64,000 nucleotides of DNA, from positions 62,001 to 126,000 of the forward strand of contig NZ_JADNBB010000009.1 of the NCBI RefSeq assembly GCF_015550595.1. The letters run 5' to 3'. The notes under the pieces are model-generated. The model made no database searches and had not been told where the DNA came from. It saw only the letters and a list, made by a program, of their open reading frames with translations. Positions 62,001-64,000 of this stretch are shown here, one piece after another (positions within the stretch are counted from its first letter, which is position 1; each line of letters begins with the position of its first letter). Source of the DNA: Parabacteroides goldsteinii (GTDB taxonomy: Bacteria; Bacteroidota; Bacteroidia; Bacteroidales; Tannerellaceae). Made by a program: the position numbers and the translations under genes.

Positions 62001-63663
62001 TATTTCGCTGATCTCCCCTCCTCCCCACCATGATATTTATTCGATCGAAGATCTGGCACAACTGATCTTCGACCTGAAGAATGTCAATCCGAAAGCAGAG
62101 ATCAGTGTCAAACTGGTATCGGAAAGTGGTGTCGGAACGATCGCCGCCGGTGTTGCCAAGGCGAAGGCCGACCGTATTGTCATCTCCGGGGCAGAAGGAG
62201 GAACAGGTGCATCACCGATCAGTTCGATCCGTTATGCGGGATTACCCCCCGAACTGGGTTTGTCGGAGACGCAGCAGACATTGGTCATGAACAATCTGCG
62301 CGGACAAGTCCGCCTGCAAACCGACGGGCAACTGAAGACCGGACGCGATATCGTCCTGATGGCAATGCTGGGAGCCGAAGAATTTGGTTTTGCAACCTCT
62401 GCCCTGATCGTCCTGGGTTGTGTCATGATGCGCAAATGTCATATGAATACCTGCCCTGTCGGCGTTGCGACACAAGATGAAGAGCTGAGGAAACGTTTCC
62501 ACGGAAGGCACGAGTATCTGGTGAACTTCTTTACTTTCCTGGCGGAAGAAGTTCGCGAATACTTGGCTGAGATAGGTTACAGCAAGCTGGATGATATCAT
62601 CGGACGGACGGATCTCATTGTGGATAAACGAACTCATGGCACACAGATGACGCAGATCGAACAGATGACCACAGATCAAAATCTAAAAAATCTGCGTAAA
62701 TTCCCCAAACCTGTGTCATCTGCGTACCGTAAATCTGATTTACTGGACTTCTCCCACCTGTTGCATCTTCCGGAACAAGCGGCTCACACTGCTATCCATC
62801 ATGTGACCAATCAGGTACATCAAATAGAGAATGTGAAAGATACGGACATCATCCGCCATGCACAGGCAGCCATCGAACAGCAGCAGGAAGTATCGCTCGA
62901 TTATGCCATCGCCAACACAGACCGCAGCGTCGGTGCCATGCTTTCCGGCGAAATAGCCAAACGTTACGGAAACGCCGGACTGCCGGAACATACGCTCAAT
63001 ATAAAATTCAAAGGTTCAGCCGGACAGAGCTTCGGAGCCTTCCTTGCCCACGGCGTCCATTTCCGTCTGGAAGGAGAAGCGAACGATTATCTCGGAAAAG
63101 GTCTTAGCGGCGGACGGATCAGCCTGATGCCTCCGATACGTTCCACCTTCGTTGCCGAGGACAATACGATTGCCGGTAATACCTTATTATATGGGGCAAC
63201 CGGCGGAGAAGTCTACATCAACGGCCGTGTCGGCGAACGTTTCTGCGTGCGCAACAGCGGAGCCATAGCCGTGGTGGAAGGTGTCGGCGACCATTGCTGC
63301 GAATATATGACCGGAGGCCGTGTTGTCGTCCTCGGACGCACAGGCCGCAACTTTGCTGCCGGAATGAGCGGCGGCGTGGCCTACATATGGAACAAGGAGG
63401 GCGATTTCGATTATTACTGCAATATGGAAATGGTCGAACTCTCCCTGGTCGAAGACAGTGCCACCCGCAAGGAACTACATGAACTGATCCGTAAGCACTA
63501 CCACTACACAGGCAGCCATCTGGCCGGAAAGATATTGGAGAACTGGGATAAACAGGTAGATGAATTCATCCGAATCGTCCCGATCGAATACAAGAAAGTC
63601 CTGCAGGAAGAACAGATGAAAAAGTTGCAGCAGAAGATTGCGGAGATGCAACGAGATTATTAA
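59065..63663 (+). CDS. gltB: Glutamate synthase large subunit
   Basis: A 1532-residue NADPH-dependent GOGAT alpha chain forming glutamate from 2-oxoglutarate and glutamine. N-terminal class II (Ntn) glutaminase: nucleophile Cys23 in EHDACGVGML after a 22-residue propeptide. Then central domain, FMN-binding synthase domain (about 840-1230, with SEGGEDPARF-like GEGGEDPARF and ISGAEGGTGASP), the [3Fe-4S] cysteines in CVMMRKCHMNTCPVG, and a C-terminal GXGXG beta-helix (GVGDHCCEYMTGGRVVVLGRTG). Complete; gltD follows after 33 bases. Confidence 0.97.
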   Translation: MKEQIYLNRKQGLYDPANEHDACGVGMLVNIHGGKSHDIVESALKVLENMRHRGAEGADNKTGDGAGILLQIPHEFILLQGIPVPEKGKYGTGLVFLPKDETQRSAILSIMIEEIEKEGLTLMHLRKVPVNSDILGKDALATEPDIKQLFVTGCDNQQELELKLYVIRKRIENKVAASDLAGKKDFYVTSLSTKNIVYKGMLESMQLRHYFPDLTNNYFTSGLALVHSRFSTNTFPTWSLAQPFRLLAHNGEINTIRGNRGWMEARESVLTSPTIGNIGSIRPIIQPGMSDSASLDNVLEFLVASGLSLPHAMAMLVPESTNEKNPISEDLKAFYEYHSILMEPWDGPAALLFSDGRFAGGMLDRNGLRPARYLITKNDMMLVASEVGVMDFEANEIKEKGRLQPGKILMVDTEKGEIYYDGELKKQLAEAKPYKTWLSNNRVELDELKSGRKIPHTVENYSKMLRTFGYSREDVEKIIMPMCTGGAEPVGSMGNDTPLAVLSDRPQLLFNYFRQQFAQVTNPPIDPIREELVMSLEEYIGAVGNNILVPSESHCKMVRLNHPILTNTQLDLLCNIRYKGFNAVKLPMLFEVGKGREGLKAALDELCKQAEQSVTDGVNYIILSDKNVDEKRAPIPSLLAVSAVHHHLISVQKRVQTALVVETGEMREVMHAALLLGYGASAINPYMVFAILKELEGKHEIQLNYETARKNYIKSICKGLFKVMSKMGISTIRSYRGAKLFEAVGLDAGLARTYFGGTTSNVGGIRLDEIVRDAIVMHQQAFDLPVDEMLEHKGIYSFRKDGEKHAWNPETISTLQLATRLGSYKKFKEYTHMVDDKESPIFLRDFLTFKKQKSIPVEQVEPASEIMKRFVTGAMSFGSISKEAHETMAMAMNKIHGRSNTGEGGEDPARFTPRKDGSSLRSAIKQVASGRFGVTTEYLVNADEIQIKVAQGAKPGEGGQLPGYKVNDIIARTRHSIPGISLISPPPHHDIYSIEDLAQLIFDLKNVNPKAEISVKLVSESGVGTIAAGVAKAKADRIVISGAEGGTGASPISSIRYAGLPPELGLSETQQTLVMNNLRGQVRLQTDGQLKTGRDIVLMAMLGAEEFGFATSALIVLGCVMMRKCHMNTCPVGVATQDEELRKRFHGRHEYLVNFFTFLAEEVREYLAEIGYSKLDDIIGRTDLIVDKRTHGTQMTQIEQMTTDQNLKNLRKFPKPVSSAYRKSDLLDFSHLLHLPEQAAHTAIHHVTNQVHQIENVKDTDIIRHAQAAIEQQQEVSLDYAIANTDRSVGAMLSGEIAKRYGNAGLPEHTLNIKFKGSAGQSFGAFLAHGVHFRLEGEANDYLGKGLSGGRISLMPPIRSTFVAEDNTIAGNTLLYGATGGEVYINGRVGERFCVRNSGAIAVVEGVGDHCCEYMTGGRVVVLGRTGRNFAAGMSGGVAYIWNKEGDFDYYCNMEMVELSLVEDSATRKELHELIRKHYHYTGSHLAGKILENWDKQVDEFIRIVPIEYKKVLQEEQMKKLQQKIAEMQRDY

Positions 63664-63696
63664 ACTGATTTTTTTGATATTAGACATTTTAACATC

Positions 63697-64000
63697 ATGG
63701 GAAATCCAAGAGCATTCCTCACCATACATAGACAAGAAGCAGGCTATCGTCCTGTAGAAGATCGTATCGACGATTTCAGCGAAGTAGAACAAACACTCAA
63801 CAGCAGCGATCGCCGCCGTCAGGCTTCCCGTTGCATGGACTGTGGCGTTCCTTTCTGCCATTGGGCTTGCCCGCTCGGAAACAAACAACCGGAATGGCAA
63901 GACTTCCTTTACAAAGGACAATGGCGTGAAGCCTATCACGTACTGGAACAGACCTGCGACTTTCCGGAGTTTACCGGCCGCATCTGCCCTGCCCTCTGCG
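63697..64000 (+). CDS. gltD: Glutamate synthase small subunit (partial, runs off end)
   Basis: The first 101 codons of the GOGAT beta chain, which passes electrons from NADPH to GltB. It opens MGNPRAFLTIHRQ and has the N-terminal Fe-S cysteines CMDCGVPFCHWACPLGN and GRICPALC, exactly as in GltD and related dihydropyrimidine-dehydrogenase-type N-domains. The FAD and NADPH domains lie beyond the window. Same operon as gltB. Confidence 0.95.
   Translation, partial: MGNPRAFLTIHRQEAGYRPVEDRIDDFSEVEQTLNSSDRRRQASRCMDCGVPFCHWACPLGNKQPEWQDFLYKGQWREAYHVLEQTCDFPEFTGRICPALC

Overview
The window looks like a chromosomal segment of a gut Bacteroidales bacterium, most likely Parabacteroides or a close Bacteroides relative. 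Evidence: three SusC/SusD outer-membrane pairs, many lipoproteins, promoters with the Bacteroidetes -7 box TAnnTTTG instead of TATAAT, little Shine-Dalgarno sequence, and anaerobic metabolism (single-chain pyruvate:ferredoxin oxidoreductase). The species call is inference; no rRNA or tRNA gene was seen.

Layout. 1-6 kb: SusC/SusD pair, a perfect hairpin terminator, then an FKBP-like lipoprotein. 6-10 kb: secreted M28 peptidase, a 52-residue unknown protein, beta-carbonic anhydrase behind a Cof-type HAD phosphatase, and an aldo/keto reductase. 10-17 kb: nifJ behind an AAA ATPase, then divergent ilvE and metF. 17.5-22.8 kb: second SusC/SusD pair. 22.8-26.2 kb: a graveyard with a gutted SusC, a broken metallophosphoesterase, the C-terminal part of a GH106-like glycosidase and the last codons of an ECF sigma factor, probably a decayed polysaccharide-utilization locus. 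26.3-31.6 kb: DNA polymerase III delta' subunit, MATE transporter, GldB-like lipoprotein and an ABC-F ATPase whose leader resembles a translation-coupled attenuator. 31.9-37.8 kb: GH13 alpha-glucosidase facing a trehalose synthesis operon (fused otsA-otsB plus GH15). 38-41 kb: a thiol peroxidase remnant and lutABC. 41-45.7 kb: third SusC/SusD pair. 46-52.4 kb: purF-like/carA/carB operon. 52.6-58.8 kb: SNF2 helicase, AraC remnant, DUF169 protein, GNAT remnant and a TPR sensor kinase without its phospho-acceptor histidine. 59 kb to the end: gltB and the start of gltD.

How the parts fit. The purF-like/carAB operon and gltBD all use glutamine amide nitrogen and form a nitrogen-assimilation neighbourhood, interrupted by a stretch with two pseudogenes. 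The three SusCD pairs import unknown ligands; no intact polysaccharide-degrading enzyme lies beside any of them. The trehalose block could make and remodel a compatible solute or storage glucan. Lut proteins and PFOR fit lactate/pyruvate metabolism.

I found no CRISPR array, prophage or intact insertion sequence and nothing I would call a wholly new system. The most informative unusual signals are the ABC-F leader, the histidine-less kinase, the eroded locus at 22.8-26.2 kb and the palindrome inside the purF-like operon promoter.
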